Source of the DNA: Colwellia sp. PAMC 21821
Lineage (GTDB): Bacteria > Pseudomonadota > Gammaproteobacteria > Enterobacterales > Alteromonadaceae
Assembly: GCF_002077175.1 (NCBI RefSeq)
Contig: NZ_CP014943.1
Location: forward strand, 3,782,001 to 3,846,000
Direction of reading: 5' to 3'
Length of the DNA: 64,000 bases
The notes beneath the pieces were generated by a model. The model was given only the letters and a program-made list of their open reading frames with translations. It was not told the origin of the DNA and did no database searches. Shown here one piece after another: positions 48,382-57,526 of the stretch; positions within the stretch are counted from its first letter, which is position 1, and each line of letters starts with the position of its first letter. A program made the position numbers and the translations under genes.

Positions 48382-49086
48382 TTAACTTTCAAAGTTTACC
48401 CTAACACGTTCAATTGCTTGTTCTAATTTTTTGGGTTTAGCTTGGACTATTTTTTGGTCAATGGCGTTTTTACCTGCAATTAAAAAGCCCATGGCAATAA
48501 ACGCACCGGGTGGCAGTATGGCTAATAAAAATTGGCTATCAAGTTGGTAAATTTGTACTTTTAGCTGGGTCGCCCATGGTCCTAGAAGCAGGTTTGCACC
48601 ATCAAACAATGTACCTTGCCCTAATACTTCTCGTATCGCGCCTAAAACCATTAACACCGCTAAGAAACCAAGCCCCATCATTAAACCGTCGAAACTAGAT
48701 TGTTTAATCGGGTTTTTAGACGCGTAAGCTTCTGCACGACCAATAATGGCGCAGTTGGTGACTATAAGGGGGAGGAAAATTCCTAGCGACTGATATAAAT
48801 CGTAAGTGAATGCGTTCATTAGTAACTGCACACAGGTAACAAAAGTGGCGATAATGAGAACGAAAATTGGAATGCGAATTTCTTTTGGCACCCAATGCCT
48901 GATAGCAGACACAGTAGCGTTTGAACAAATAAGCACGAACAATGTTGCTACGCCTAAGCCTAAAGCGTTAACGACAGTTGACGTTACCGCAAGCAATGGG
49001 CAAAGGCCAAGCAATTGCACTAAACCTGGGTTGTTTTTCCATAAACCTTGCCAAGCCAACTCTTTATATTCGGGGTTTATTTTCAT
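48382..49086 (-). CDS. rsxE: Electron transport complex subunit RsxE (RnfE)
   Basis: A 234-residue integral membrane subunit with about six helices. It begins [32 protein letters not shown], typical of RnfE, and contains [16 protein letters not shown] in the middle. RsxA and RsxE form the paired antiparallel halves that hold a membrane [2Fe-2S] centre in the Rnf/Rsx complex. The gene overlaps rsxG by four bases, consistent with translational coupling. Confidence 0.95.
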   Translation of the reverse strand: MKINPEYKELAWQGLWKNNPGLVQLLGLCPLLAVTSTVVNALGLGVATLFVLICSNATVSAIRHWVPKEIRIPIFVLIIATFVTCVQLLMNAFTYDLYQSLGIFLPLIVTNCAIIGRAEAYASKNPIKQSSFDGLMMGLGFLAVLMVLGAIREVLGQGTLFDGANLLLGPWATQLKVQIYQLDSQFLLAILPPGAFIAMGFLIAGKNAIDQKIVQAKPKKLEQAIERVRVNFES

Positions 49087-49724
49087 GGTTCAACTCCACA
49101 ATTACTGGCAGTCGTAAAAATACGATCTTGATTGTTTTGAAAGTAGTCTATTGTTTTTCTGACTGTTTTTACCACTGCTCTGGGGGTGATGGTGGCGCCG
49201 GTAAATTGGTCAAACATACCACCGTCTTTAATAACAGCCCAGCGATTGTCATTTTCCTCTAGGAGTTTTTTTCCTGAAAATTTATCTATCCAATCACTTT
49301 TTCTTCGCTCGATTTTATCACCTAAACCCGGTGTTTCTTTATGTAGCAATGTTCTAACACCACTGACACTGCCATCGGTATTAATAGCGATTAATAATTC
49401 GATATTGCCACTGTAACCGTCTGGTGCCACTGTTTTTATAGCGGCTGCTGTTGGTGTGTTATTAAGTCGAGCACGATAAATTACATCGATTAATAAGTCT
49501 GAATTGCTATCTTTTGGGGCGAGAATGCAATCACGAAACATTTCATTATCATGGCTACTTGTTGTAATCACTTGGTTCAATTGTCGAATTAATTGTTGTT
49601 GTGCTTGCAGTTCAATGCGATCGGCGGTGAGAAGTTGAACTACAGCTACCGCAGCGGTGCACGTAATAGCAAATAAGGCTAATATTTTTGAGTTTTTGCT
49701 AATTGCTGGTGTTAATTCAGACAT
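49083..49724 (-). CDS. rsxG: Electron transport complex subunit RsxG (RnfG)
   Basis: A 213-residue protein with one N-terminal membrane helix and a periplasmic FMN-binding domain. The covalent flavin site is the Thr in [12 protein letters not shown] (consensus S/T-GAT). [20 protein letters not shown] is also typical of RnfG. It takes part in electron transfer between the membrane and periplasmic side of the complex. It overlaps rsxD by one base and rsxE by four, inside a compact operon. Confidence 0.95.
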   Translation of the reverse strand: MSELTPAISKNSKILALFAITCTAAVAVVQLLTADRIELQAQQQLIRQLNQVITTSSHDNEMFRDCILAPKDSNSDLLIDVIYRARLNNTPTAAAIKTVAPDGYSGNIELLIAINTDGSVSGVRTLLHKETPGLGDKIERRKSDWIDKFSGKKLLEENDNRWAVIKDGGMFDQFTGATITPRAVVKTVRKTIDYFQNNQDRIFTTASNCGVEP

Positions 49725-50788
49725 TATTTTTTCACTCCTAAATCATGTCCGTAGGTACGCGGGCGGGTGTATTGGTCAATTAAAGGTGCTGCCATATTAC
49801 AAAGTAAAACGGCAAAAGCGATGGCATCAGGATAGCCACCAAATTTTCTGATCAAGTACACTAATAAACCGGCAAGCGCGCCAAAAACTAATCGTCCTCT
49901 GACACTGGTAGCACCGGAAACAGGGTCGGTTAGAATGAAAAATGCCCCTAACATTGTTGCACCTGTAAACCAGTGAAACATAGTTGATGCACTACTATCA
50001 GGACTGATGATAAAAGCGATAAAACTACAAACGAATAAGCTTAATAAAAAACTAAATGGTGTTGTCCAATGTATGGCTTTTTTATAGAGTAAAATTAAGC
50101 CACCAAGTAAAAAGCCAGCATTTATCCATTCCCAGCCAATACCAAAATGCTTTCCTATAACGGGGGCGTTCATGCTTTCAACTACTGTTAACCCAAGGGT
50201 GATGTTGGTTTTAACGGTATCAAGCGGGGTTGCCATGGTAAACCCGTCAATGTGCGTTCGAATTTGCTCAACGGAGTAGCCTTGAGGCGTATAACCAGAG
50301 AAAATAATCGCGAGCGTGTCATTAAATTGTATATCCATAGCCAGTAGTGACAGGGGTGGTTGCCATTGTGTCATTTGTACAGGAAATGAAATTAATAGCA
50401 TGACATAAGCGGCCATCGCGGGATTAAAAGGATTATGACCTAAACCACCATAGAGCTGTTTAACCACGACAATGGCAAATACACTACCAATAATAGTTAT
50501 CCACCATGGCGCTAAGGCAGGTAAGCTAATGCCAATCAACACCGCAGTTAATATGGCACTTCCGTCAAATAGTTGAGTCGTTATTTTCTTATCTCGTATC
50601 GATAAAACGGCAAATTCGGCAATAAGTGCGGTGGCTACGGCTAACGATATGTGTATTAAATTACCCCAACCAAAGAAGTACCACTGGGCAAATATGCCAG
50701 GAATAGTGGCGTAAATAACCAACCTCATCAGGGCCGATGTTTCACTTTGTTGATGATTATGCGGAGAACTTGCTATCCAAAATGCCAT
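49724..50788 (-). CDS. rsxD: Electron transport complex subunit RsxD (RnfD)
   Basis: A 354-residue integral membrane subunit related to NqrB, with about nine helices. It contains SPHNHQQSETSALMRLVIYATIPGI at the N-terminus, GHNPFNPAMAAYVMLLISFP, the probable flavin-attachment region DGFTMATPLD and FILTDPVSGATSVRGR. It is the core membrane channel of the ion pump. It lies 9 nt after rsxC and overlaps rsxG by one base. Confidence 0.95.
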   Translation of the reverse strand: MAFWIASSPHNHQQSETSALMRLVIYATIPGIFAQWYFFGWGNLIHISLAVATALIAEFAVLSIRDKKITTQLFDGSAILTAVLIGISLPALAPWWITIIGSVFAIVVVKQLYGGLGHNPFNPAMAAYVMLLISFPVQMTQWQPPLSLLAMDIQFNDTLAIIFSGYTPQGYSVEQIRTHIDGFTMATPLDTVKTNITLGLTVVESMNAPVIGKHFGIGWEWINAGFLLGGLILLYKKAIHWTTPFSFLLSLFVCSFIAFIISPDSSASTMFHWFTGATMLGAFFILTDPVSGATSVRGRLVFGALAGLLVYLIRKFGGYPDAIAFAVLLCNMAAPLIDQYTRPRTYGHDLGVKK

Positions 50789-50797
50789 GGTGCTTAT

Positions 50798-53278
50798 TTA
50801 CTCTGAAGTTGGTGATTTATCGGATGAAGCAGCCAGCTTTTTGGCTTTCGCTTTAGCGACTGCGGCTGCAATTCGCGCTTTTTTATTTGCAGCACTGGCA
50901 GCTTCTGTAGTCAGTGCTTGTTTATCGTCACTTTCATTCGTAGCTGATATCTTGCCTGCTTGTGTATCAGATGTTTGCTGAGACTTTGCTGCCAATTTTT
51001 TTGCTTTCGCTTTAGCCACTGCCGCCGCAATTTTAGCTTTTTTATCTAGGTTTGAACTGTCAATTACATTAACCGTCTGTGGTTCGCTTTTGTCTTCATT
51101 TTTGCTCGAATGGTCGATATTTACGGTTTCGTCTGCTGTTATATTTGCAGCTGTTACTTCAGTTTTAGTTGGCGTTTTTTCTGCACTTTCCAGCGATGTA
51201 TCAGTCATTAATTTGGCGTCTGCTTTTGCTTTCGCCTTTAACTTCGCTTTGGCAATTGCCGCGGCTACTTTAGCCTTTTTATCTACTGCTGGGCTGGCTT
51301 TTGCCTCTGTAGTCGACTCGTTGGTAATTACCTCAGGTTTTAATACCTTATTGGCTTCTTTGGTCGATTCAGTTTGAATTTTTTCACCGCTTTCACTACT
51401 TAATGCGGCTTCCGCTTGGCGTTTTTTTGCTTTAGCTTTAGCAATAGCGGCGGCAACTTTAGCTTTTTTATCGATAACAACGGGCGCTGCTTGCGCTGAT
51501 GACGTTGAGCTCGGCGATTCATTGTTTTGTAGCGTATCTAACGAATCTATTTTTGCTTGGTTACTTTGTGCTAACTTTTTCGCCTTTGCTCGTGCAATAG
51601 CATTAGCGACAGGGCTTTTACTGTCATCATTTTGTACTGCGGTCGCTGACGGCTCGGCGTTTGTATCCACAGGCTTATCAGCAGTATTGGTAGCTGCATT
51701 GCTAGATAAACTCGCTTGAGCTTTTTTAGCTTTTACACGAGCTAGTGCATCAGCTACCGCAGATTTTTCTGATTTTGCAGCCGATGTGCCTGAATTCATT
51801 CTGGCTTTGCGAGCTTCTGCGGCAATTTTATGTTTCTCTTCGCGGGCAATTTTTTCCCGTTCAAGTCTTAGTTTACGCGCTTCAAATCTTACCTTGGCTT
51901 TTTCAGCTTTAATGTCGAGTAATTTTTGTTGGCGAATTTCAGCTTTTGCCACACGGTAATAATGTACTAACGGAATTTGGCTTGGGCAAACGTATGCACA
52001 AGCGCCACATTCAATACAATCAAATAAGTTAAGCTTTGCCAGTTGTGGCTGATCTTTGGCTTTCGCGCTCCATTGTAATTCTTGTGGCAATAACTGAGCA
52101 GGGCATACATCGGCACATTGGCCACAGCGAATACACTCTACCTCTTTACTGCTAGTAGATGAAAAAGGTGACGCTATTTCAATTTCACTGGGTGCTAAGA
52201 TACAGTTAGTGCTTTTTATCACCGGTACTTGATCATGCGGCAAACTAAAGCCCATCATAGGGCCACCCATAATTAAGTGTCGTTTTTCACTGTTTTGGTA
52301 GCCACATTGGTTGGTTAGAAATCCAACGGGGGTGCCAATAAGTGCCCATACATTTTGTGGTTTTTCTAGCGCTTGCCCGCTAACGGTAACAACGCGTTTT
52401 ATGAGCGGTGTGTCGTTAATAACCGCATCAGCAATAGCAAAACAAGTCGCAACGTTTTGCATTACTATACCCAAGGAGCTAGGTAAAACGCCTGACGGTA
52501 CTTCTTGACCTGTTAATATTTGAATTAGCTGTTTTTCGCCACCACTCGGGTATTTTGTCGGTATAACACAAACTTGAATATGGTCGATGTCTGCTGTGGC
52601 CTTTTGTAAGGCATCTATAGCTTTAGGTTTGTTGTCTTCAATGCCAATAAGAATATGTTTTGGCGTTAGTAAATGGTCGACAATTTTAATACCGTCTAAA
52701 ATAGTTGGGCTATGCTCTTGGATCAATAAATCATCCGCTGTGATATACGGTTCACATTCAGCTGCATTGATAATTAAATAATCTATTTTAGCTAAAGTGC
52801 TTACTTTAACTTGTGTAGGAAAGCCTGCGCCGCCCATACCTGCTATGCCAGCATTTGCGATTTTTTCTAATATTTTTTCTTTACTTAATAATTGATAATC
52901 CGGACAGATCTGACGTTGTTTCCAGGTATCTTCACCGTCTGGCGTTAATATCACGCAAGTTTCGCTTAAACCAGAAGGATGCGGAATCGCCATCAATTTA
53001 ACGGCTGAAATGGTACCACTTGTCGGTGCATGAATAGGCAACGACATTGGGCTATCACTTTCAGTTAATACCTGCCCTTTGAGTACCTTGTCACCAATGT
53101 TGACAATGAGCTTACCCGCCTGTCCAATATGTTGGCGGATAGGAATGATTAACTGTTCTGGTATTTGTGCACTGGCAATGGGCTTAGTGCTAGTGAGAAA
53201 CTTTTGCTCAGGCGGATGAATGCCGCCATGAAACTGCCAAAAACTTCCTCGCTGTATTCGTTCAATTACCGATTCCAC
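50798..53278 (-). CDS. rsxC: Electron transport complex subunit RsxC (RnfC) with repeated C-terminal tail
   Basis: An 826-residue peripheral subunit that accepts electrons at the cytoplasmic face. It has an NADH/FMN-type fold (AGIAGMGGAGFPTQVK, INAAECEPYITAD, YPSGGEKQLI) and two [4Fe-4S] motifs, CIRCGQCADVCP and CIECGACAYVCP. The last roughly 320 residues are low complexity: a basic, Ala/Lys-rich coiled region with six copies of a motif like DKKAKVAAAIAKAKAKK separated by acidic or Ser/Thr-rich linkers. Such tails occur in gammaproteobacterial RsxC, and copy number varies between strains. Confidence 0.95.
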   Translation of the reverse strand: MESVIERIQRGSFWQFHGGIHPPEQKFLTSTKPIASAQIPEQLIIPIRQHIGQAGKLIVNIGDKVLKGQVLTESDSPMSLPIHAPTSGTISAVKLMAIPHPSGLSETCVILTPDGEDTWKQRQICPDYQLLSKEKILEKIANAGIAGMGGAGFPTQVKVSTLAKIDYLIINAAECEPYITADDLLIQEHSPTILDGIKIVDHLLTPKHILIGIEDNKPKAIDALQKATADIDHIQVCVIPTKYPSGGEKQLIQILTGQEVPSGVLPSSLGIVMQNVATCFAIADAVINDTPLIKRVVTVSGQALEKPQNVWALIGTPVGFLTNQCGYQNSEKRHLIMGGPMMGFSLPHDQVPVIKSTNCILAPSEIEIASPFSSTSSKEVECIRCGQCADVCPAQLLPQELQWSAKAKDQPQLAKLNLFDCIECGACAYVCPSQIPLVHYYRVAKAEIRQQKLLDIKAEKAKVRFEARKLRLEREKIAREEKHKIAAEARKARMNSGTSAAKSEKSAVADALARVKAKKAQASLSSNAATNTADKPVDTNAEPSATAVQNDDSKSPVANAIARAKAKKLAQSNQAKIDSLDTLQNNESPSSTSSAQAAPVVIDKKAKVAAAIAKAKAKKRQAEAALSSESGEKIQTESTKEANKVLKPEVITNESTTEAKASPAVDKKAKVAAAIAKAKLKAKAKADAKLMTDTSLESAEKTPTKTEVTAANITADETVNIDHSSKNEDKSEPQTVNVIDSSNLDKKAKIAAAVAKAKAKKLAAKSQQTSDTQAGKISATNESDDKQALTTEAASAANKKARIAAAVAKAKAKKLAASSDKSPTSE

Positions 53279-53290
53279 CCAAACCTCTTC

Positions 53291-53845
53291 TTAATCTAGC
53301 TGTACAACAGGAATACTATTTAAATCCCATTGCCAGTTTTGTGTTGTTGTAGCTAGTGGGATCATCTCTATACAATCTACAGGGCACGGTGCGACACATA
53401 GGTCACAGCCAGTACACTCGTCAGCAATTATCGTGTGCATTTGCTTAGTTGTACCGATAATGGCATCAACGGGGCAGGCCTGAATACATTTAGTACAGCC
53501 AATGCAATCTTCTTCAATAATAAAAGCAACTTTAGGTGAATTATCAGCTTCATGATTTCCATCTAAGGGCTGAACTTCGACTCCCATTAAGTCTGCTATT
53601 TTTTTTATGGTATCTTCACCGCCTGGGGCACACTTGTTTATGGCTTCCCCGTTGGCTACGGCTTCAGCATAAGGCTTACATCCAGGGTAACCACATTGAC
53701 CACATTGTGTTTGTGGCAGTAGGGCGTCTAATTGCTCAGCGAGTGGATCACCGATGACTTTAAACCGTACAGAGGCGAAACCTAATAAGGCTCCAAACAA
53801 AGCGGCAAGAACACCGACGACTAATATTGCGATGAGTGTACTCAT
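53291..53845 (-). CDS. rsxB: Electron transport complex subunit RsxB (RnfB)
   Basis: A 184-residue iron-sulfur protein with an N-terminal membrane anchor. The four-Cys motif [13 protein letters not shown] cluster comes first ([18 protein letters not shown]), then two ferredoxin-like [4Fe-4S] motifs [12 protein letters not shown] and [12 protein letters not shown]. It relays electrons between RsxC and the membrane subunits. It overlaps rsxA by one base and precedes rsxC by 12 nt. Confidence 0.96.
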   Translation of the reverse strand: MSTLIAILVVGVLAALFGALLGFASVRFKVIGDPLAEQLDALLPQTQCGQCGYPGCKPYAEAVANGEAINKCAPGGEDTIKKIADLMGVEVQPLDGNHEADNSPKVAFIIEEDCIGCTKCIQACPVDAIIGTTKQMHTIIADECTGCDLCVAPCPVDCIEMIPLATTTQNWQWDLNSIPVVQLD

Positions 53846-54426
53846 TAAAACTTAACCAATCCTGTAAAGCCCATAAACGCTAATGACATTAAACCCGCGG
53901 TGATCATGGCAATTGCTGAACCTTTAAAGGGGCCTGGTACATCGGCATTGGCTAGTTTTTCGCGCATGGCTGAAAACATGATCAAGACCAATGAAAAGCC
54001 AACAGCAGCACCAAAACCGTAAACAATAGATTCGAAAAAATTATGCTGTTCTTGAAAGTTTAACAAGGCAACACCCAGCACGGCACAATTCGTGGTAATA
54101 AGCGGTAGAAATATACCTAATAAGCGATATAAATTGGCACTTGTTTTATGTACCACCATTTCGGTAAATTGCACAACAACGGCAATCACTAAAATAAAGG
54201 TCATGGTGGTTAAATACTCTAGGCCTAAGGGCGCTAAAACATAACTATTTACGATATAGCTTAATAACGAGGCTAGCGTCATGACAAATGTGGTCGCAAA
54301 AGACATGCCTATGGCGGTTTCAGTTCTAGACGACACGCCCATAAATGGACATAAGCCAAGAAACTTAACCAAGACAAAGTTATTTACTAATACTGTGCCA
54401 ACAAGTAGCAAGAGATAATCAGTCAT
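53845..54426 (-). CDS. rsxA: Electron transport complex subunit RsxA (RnfA)
   Basis: A 193-residue integral membrane subunit with about six helices, exactly the E. coli length. It contains [19 protein letters not shown], the half-site [19 protein letters not shown] and [16 protein letters not shown]. It pairs with RsxE around a [2Fe-2S] centre. It is the first gene of the operon rsxABCDGE-nth. In E. coli the complex also reduces SoxR; SoxR is not visible in this window. Confidence 0.96.
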   Translation of the reverse strand: MTDYLLLLVGTVLVNNFVLVKFLGLCPFMGVSSRTETAIGMSFATTFVMTLASLLSYIVNSYVLAPLGLEYLTTMTFILVIAVVVQFTEMVVHKTSANLYRLLGIFLPLITTNCAVLGVALLNFQEQHNFFESIVYGFGAAVGFSLVLIMFSAMREKLANADVPGPFKGSAIAMITAGLMSLAFMGFTGLVKF

Positions 54427-54610
54427 TCGATCAATATTTTACCGTGAAAATTCGCACTATTATCCGTGTTTATCTAGCAATAAACAACATACGAACAGTA
54501 GGGATATTCATTTTAATGTTGAGTTATTTAAATGTGAGAGTGAAACTGTATTAAAGTTAACCAAGACTATGACAAAAAAATGCTTTTTAAACACCTTTAG
54601 TTACAGGTAT

Positions 54611-54646
54611 AAAAAATTAAAGCCACTAATATATAGTGGCTTTAAT
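54611..54646 (-). terminator. Terminator of the GGDEF-EAL gene
   Basis: Perfect 13-bp stem ATTAAAGCCACTA/TAGTGGCTTTAAT with loop ATATA (54616-54646) and six Ts next on the minus strand. The near-identical CAGGTATAA lies on both sides of it. The remainder of the rsxA upstream gap holds only promoter-type sequence. Confidence 0.85.
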
Positions 54647-54665
54647 TGCAGGTATAAGAAACGAA

Positions 54666-56552
54666 CTATACTGAAGATATAGTTCTGGGCTTACCAATAT
54701 AAAAACCCTGACAACCATCAACAAATAGTTTTTCAAGCATAAATTTCTCTTCTTGGCTTTCAACGCTCTCTGCCAATACACTAATACTTAACCTGTGCGC
54801 TAAGTCGACCATTAAGCGCATAAAATATTGATTGTTTTTATCTTCGTCTATATCACGGGTATAAGTGCTATCCATTTTTATAAAGTCAGGTTTTAAATCT
54901 CTGAAAAATTTAAATGAGGTTAAACCTATACCGAAGCGCTCAACGGTAATTCGGGCGCCAACTCTGTGGACCATATCAATAAAGTTTTTACTGGTTTTTA
55001 TGTTTTGCTGTAAACCACTCTCGGTAATTTCAAAAACAAGTTTTGAGGCAATTATGTTGTCACGCAATAAACGTCTTTCTAACCAAATCAAGAAGTGACC
55101 GTCGTTAATCGAGCGTGCGCTAACGTTAATACCAAAGAAGTTATCGTGCATGTTTCTGTTGGCAATTTCTTTAATTGCAGCTTCAATAATCATTTGGTCG
55201 ACAGCCACTATTTTGTCGAGTTTTTCTGCCATGGCAAAGAAAGACGCGGTCGGTAAAATATCGTCATTGCTATTTAAAAATCGTGTCAGGATTTCTCCAT
55301 ATACGCGATTGTTAGGGCTACTTGGCTTGATAGGTTGAACAAGTAAATTAACTCTTTGGTTTGCAATGACACTATCAATTTCTTGACGCCAATTTTGGTT
55401 ACCATAACTCGCGCTACTGTTGTCTAAAATACTGGTGTCAGTTTGGGCATACCAGGCGTTAACACTTTGGGTTTGCGCAACACTAATACCGGTATCAGCT
55501 AAGGCTAAAAGCTCACCTAAGGGTTTGTCATTATCAAAGTAAACTAAACCCGTGTAGCCCACAGAGTCGAGATCTAAGGCTTGTTGATATCTATTGAAGC
55601 TTGCGGTTAACTCTGTCGCAAATGTTTCAGCACTTTTTAAGCTAATATTAGGAATTAATGTCGCAAAGTCAGAGCTATTTAATCTAAAGACCTGCGCACC
55701 TTTATAGCGACTGATAGCATTTTTCATTATATCAGCAACTTTGCGAATATAATTATCACCTTCGTGGTAACCGTGAATTTGGTTAATAGTTTGTAATTCA
55801 GAACAACGAGTAATTGATAAAACACCGAAATCTGAACGGTTATCAGCATTTTCAAAAAATTGAACAAAGCGGTTACGGTTTTCTAATTTAGTGACTGGTT
55901 CAATGTAGGCGTCTTTTTCTAATAAGGCTGTTGCGGTAATTTTACTCGCCAAAAGCGCTCTAAGTGCTATTAAACTTTGCTCTATGTTAGGTAAAGTGAT
56001 TTCGTGCTTGTTAGCGTCATCAGTGTCTTCTTTGCCTTCAATAATCTGCGTAAGATCTTGTTTTACTTGCTTGTCAATTCTGTCTGCAAATTTACGCGAT
56101 CTTGCAATACTTAATGGGGCTGAAAAAATAGTAAATAATAGCGCAATAATAAATTCAGCTAATACGGTTGTGCGCAAAAAGATTAAATCAGCACTTGCAT
56201 CTAATTGAAATTGTATAATTAAGCTTGAATTAGGAAGGGTAACTTGGCTAACGGGTGACAAAATAAACTCGTCTATAAACGTAGGTTTATTTTGTTCGTT
56301 GACAATGACTTCACCTTCTATATTGATAATGTTTATAAAGTGATAAGGGTTAAATATAGGAAGTTGCTTAGCAAGTGACTCACTTTTCCCAAAATCTATT
56401 TGCTTGTCTAAAGTGAGTAAAACTTGTTGATGTTGGCTTTGCTGCGCTGATATTTGTGATGCCAATAACACAGCGCCAGCTAACGCTACGCAGGCACTAA
56501 AGCCGATAGCAAAAAGAAAGTTTCTTAAAAGTAATTGAGAATATGTATACAT
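54666..56552 (-). CDS. Membrane GGDEF-EAL domain protein with degenerate motifs (CsrD/LapD-like)
   Basis: A 628-residue inner-membrane protein: a helix near 10-30, a periplasmic region of about 100 residues, a second helix near 130-150, then GGDEF and EAL domains. The GGDEF site is replaced by NSSDF (in FRLNSSDFATLIPN), so cyclase activity is unlikely. The EAL domain keeps EIL, FEITES, and KMD but has ERFG where active phosphodiesterases have DDFG, so it is probably inactive. It may be a c-di-GMP effector like LapD or an RNA-turnover adaptor like E. coli CsrD, whose corresponding segment RSDFAALLP is similar. The choice between these is unresolved. Confidence 0.75.
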   Translation of the reverse strand: MYTYSQLLLRNFLFAIGFSACVALAGAVLLASQISAQQSQHQQVLLTLDKQIDFGKSESLAKQLPIFNPYHFINIINIEGEVIVNEQNKPTFIDEFILSPVSQVTLPNSSLIIQFQLDASADLIFLRTTVLAEFIIALLFTIFSAPLSIARSRKFADRIDKQVKQDLTQIIEGKEDTDDANKHEITLPNIEQSLIALRALLASKITATALLEKDAYIEPVTKLENRNRFVQFFENADNRSDFGVLSITRCSELQTINQIHGYHEGDNYIRKVADIMKNAISRYKGAQVFRLNSSDFATLIPNISLKSAETFATELTASFNRYQQALDLDSVGYTGLVYFDNDKPLGELLALADTGISVAQTQSVNAWYAQTDTSILDNSSASYGNQNWRQEIDSVIANQRVNLLVQPIKPSSPNNRVYGEILTRFLNSNDDILPTASFFAMAEKLDKIVAVDQMIIEAAIKEIANRNMHDNFFGINVSARSINDGHFLIWLERRLLRDNIIASKLVFEITESGLQQNIKTSKNFIDMVHRVGARITVERFGIGLTSFKFFRDLKPDFIKMDSTYTRDIDEDKNNQYFMRLMVDLAHRLSISVLAESVESQEEKFMLEKLFVDGCQGFYIGKPRTISSV

Positions 56553-56756
56553 ATAATTCCAAAGTGCCTGTGTGCTGTAATTAAGGTAGCAAATGCTTAG
56601 CCGCTAATGTTTTTTAACATAAACTGGACTAATTTACTAACTATCTGATAATGCCGCAATAATTATTATGCTTATGTTATCTAAAATTTTTGATATTTCT
56701 GCCTGATGATCTCGGTAAGTGAACAATAATAAGCTACACTGGCTTCGAAAATTAAC

Positions 56757-56785
56757 TTGCTATGGAAAGAGCAACTCTATATAAT
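56757..56785 (+). promoter_or_regulatory. Strong sigma70-like promoter of rimP-nusA-infB
   Basis: TTGCTA (56757-56762), a 17-bp spacer and a perfect TATAAT (56780-56785). Predicted start about 56792. The upstream part of the gap (56553-56756) holds the promoter of the minus-strand GGDEF-EAL gene and no visible gene. Confidence 0.75.
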
Positions 56786-56791
56786 TTGCGC

Positions 56792-57036
56792 AGCTTTAAT
56801 ATAGCAATATCTCACTGAAAAGATTTTTATCGAAGTTTGATAACAATCTAAGATGTTGTTGTACAGAACCAAGAGAGTTATTGCTTGGTTTACATCGTGG
56901 GTTCAGTGAATAAGCCCCGCGTATTGGGGCTTTTTTGTATCTTAACTTTGTGAAAAGGTGCAATAGCAGCAAGGTATATCGCTGGGCTTTAAGCCCTTTT
57001 TTTGTTTCTGGACTCTTCCAAATTGGAGAAAAGTGA
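56792..57036 (+). promoter_or_regulatory. rimP leader with two terminator-like hairpins
   Basis: About 245 nt of untranslated leader. Hairpin 1 (56912-56932) is AAGCCCC/GGGGCTT with loop GCGTATT and a T-run to 56936. Hairpin 2 (56984-56996) is GGGCT/AGCCC with loop TTA and seven Ts to 57003, only 34 nt before rimP. The arms are interchangeable: arm 1 can pair with the left arm of hairpin 2 and arm 1' with its right arm. A rimP-leader attenuator class has been predicted in gammaproteobacteria, and this fits it. Confidence 0.65.
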
Positions 57037-57498
57037 TTGGCTAAATTTGAACACAAATTAACCGCAATGTTACGTCCTGCCGTTGAAGAAACGGGTAAGG
57101 AATTATTAGGCGTTGAATTTATCAGTGCCGGCAACCATTCGGTTTTACGATTATTTATCGACCATGAAAATGGTATCGATGTTGATGACTGCGCAGAAGT
57201 TAGTCGTCAAGTAGGGGCTATTCTAGATGTAGAAGACCCGATCAGTAGTGAATATAGCTTAGAAGTTTCATCACCTGGGCTTGACCGCCCACTTTTTGAC
57301 AAAGCGCACTTCGAGGCGGTTGTTGATGAAACAGTAGAAGTAAAAATTTCTATGCCATTGAATGGCCGTCGTAAATTCAAAGGCAAATTAGTTGCCGTTG
57401 ACAACGATAGTTTAATTGTAATGGTGGATAACGAGGAATATGTACTTGTTATTAGTAACATTGACAAGGCACACCTTGTTTTTAACCATCGTAAATAA
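57037..57498 (+). CDS. rimP: Ribosome maturation factor RimP
   Basis: A 153-residue factor for assembly of the 30S subunit. It shows LLGVEFISAGNHSVLRLFID, the strongly conserved GIDVDDCAEVSRQVGAILDVEDPI and YSLEVSSPGLDRPLF, and an SH3-like C-terminal domain with INIDKAHL-type ISNIDKAHLVF. The start is TTG at 57037, nine bases after GGAG. It is the first gene of rimP-nusA-infB-rbfA-truB, downstream of the two-hairpin leader. Confidence 0.97.
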   Translation: MAKFEHKLTAMLRPAVEETGKELLGVEFISAGNHSVLRLFIDHENGIDVDDCAEVSRQVGAILDVEDPISSEYSLEVSSPGLDRPLFDKAHFEAVVDETVEVKISMPLNGRRKFKGKLVAVDNDSLIVMVDNEEYVLVISNIDKAHLVFNHRK

Positions 57499-57526
57499 AT
57501 TTAAATACTGAGAAAGGCTAACTAGC

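Noticed and set aside
51090..51719. Plus-strand ORFs opposite the rsxC tail
   Set aside because: Hydrophobic-looking translations arise from the complement of Ala/Lys repeats in RsxC.
56880..56940. Possible tRNA upstream of rimP, as metY in E. coli
   Set aside because: GGGTTCAGTGAAT suggests a T-arm at first sight, but no acceptor or anticodon stems can be formed; the region is better explained by terminator hairpin 1.
56796..57134. 112-codon minus-strand ORF across the rimP leader
   Set aside because: It is antisense to the promoter-proximal leader and to rimP and has no protein-like features.
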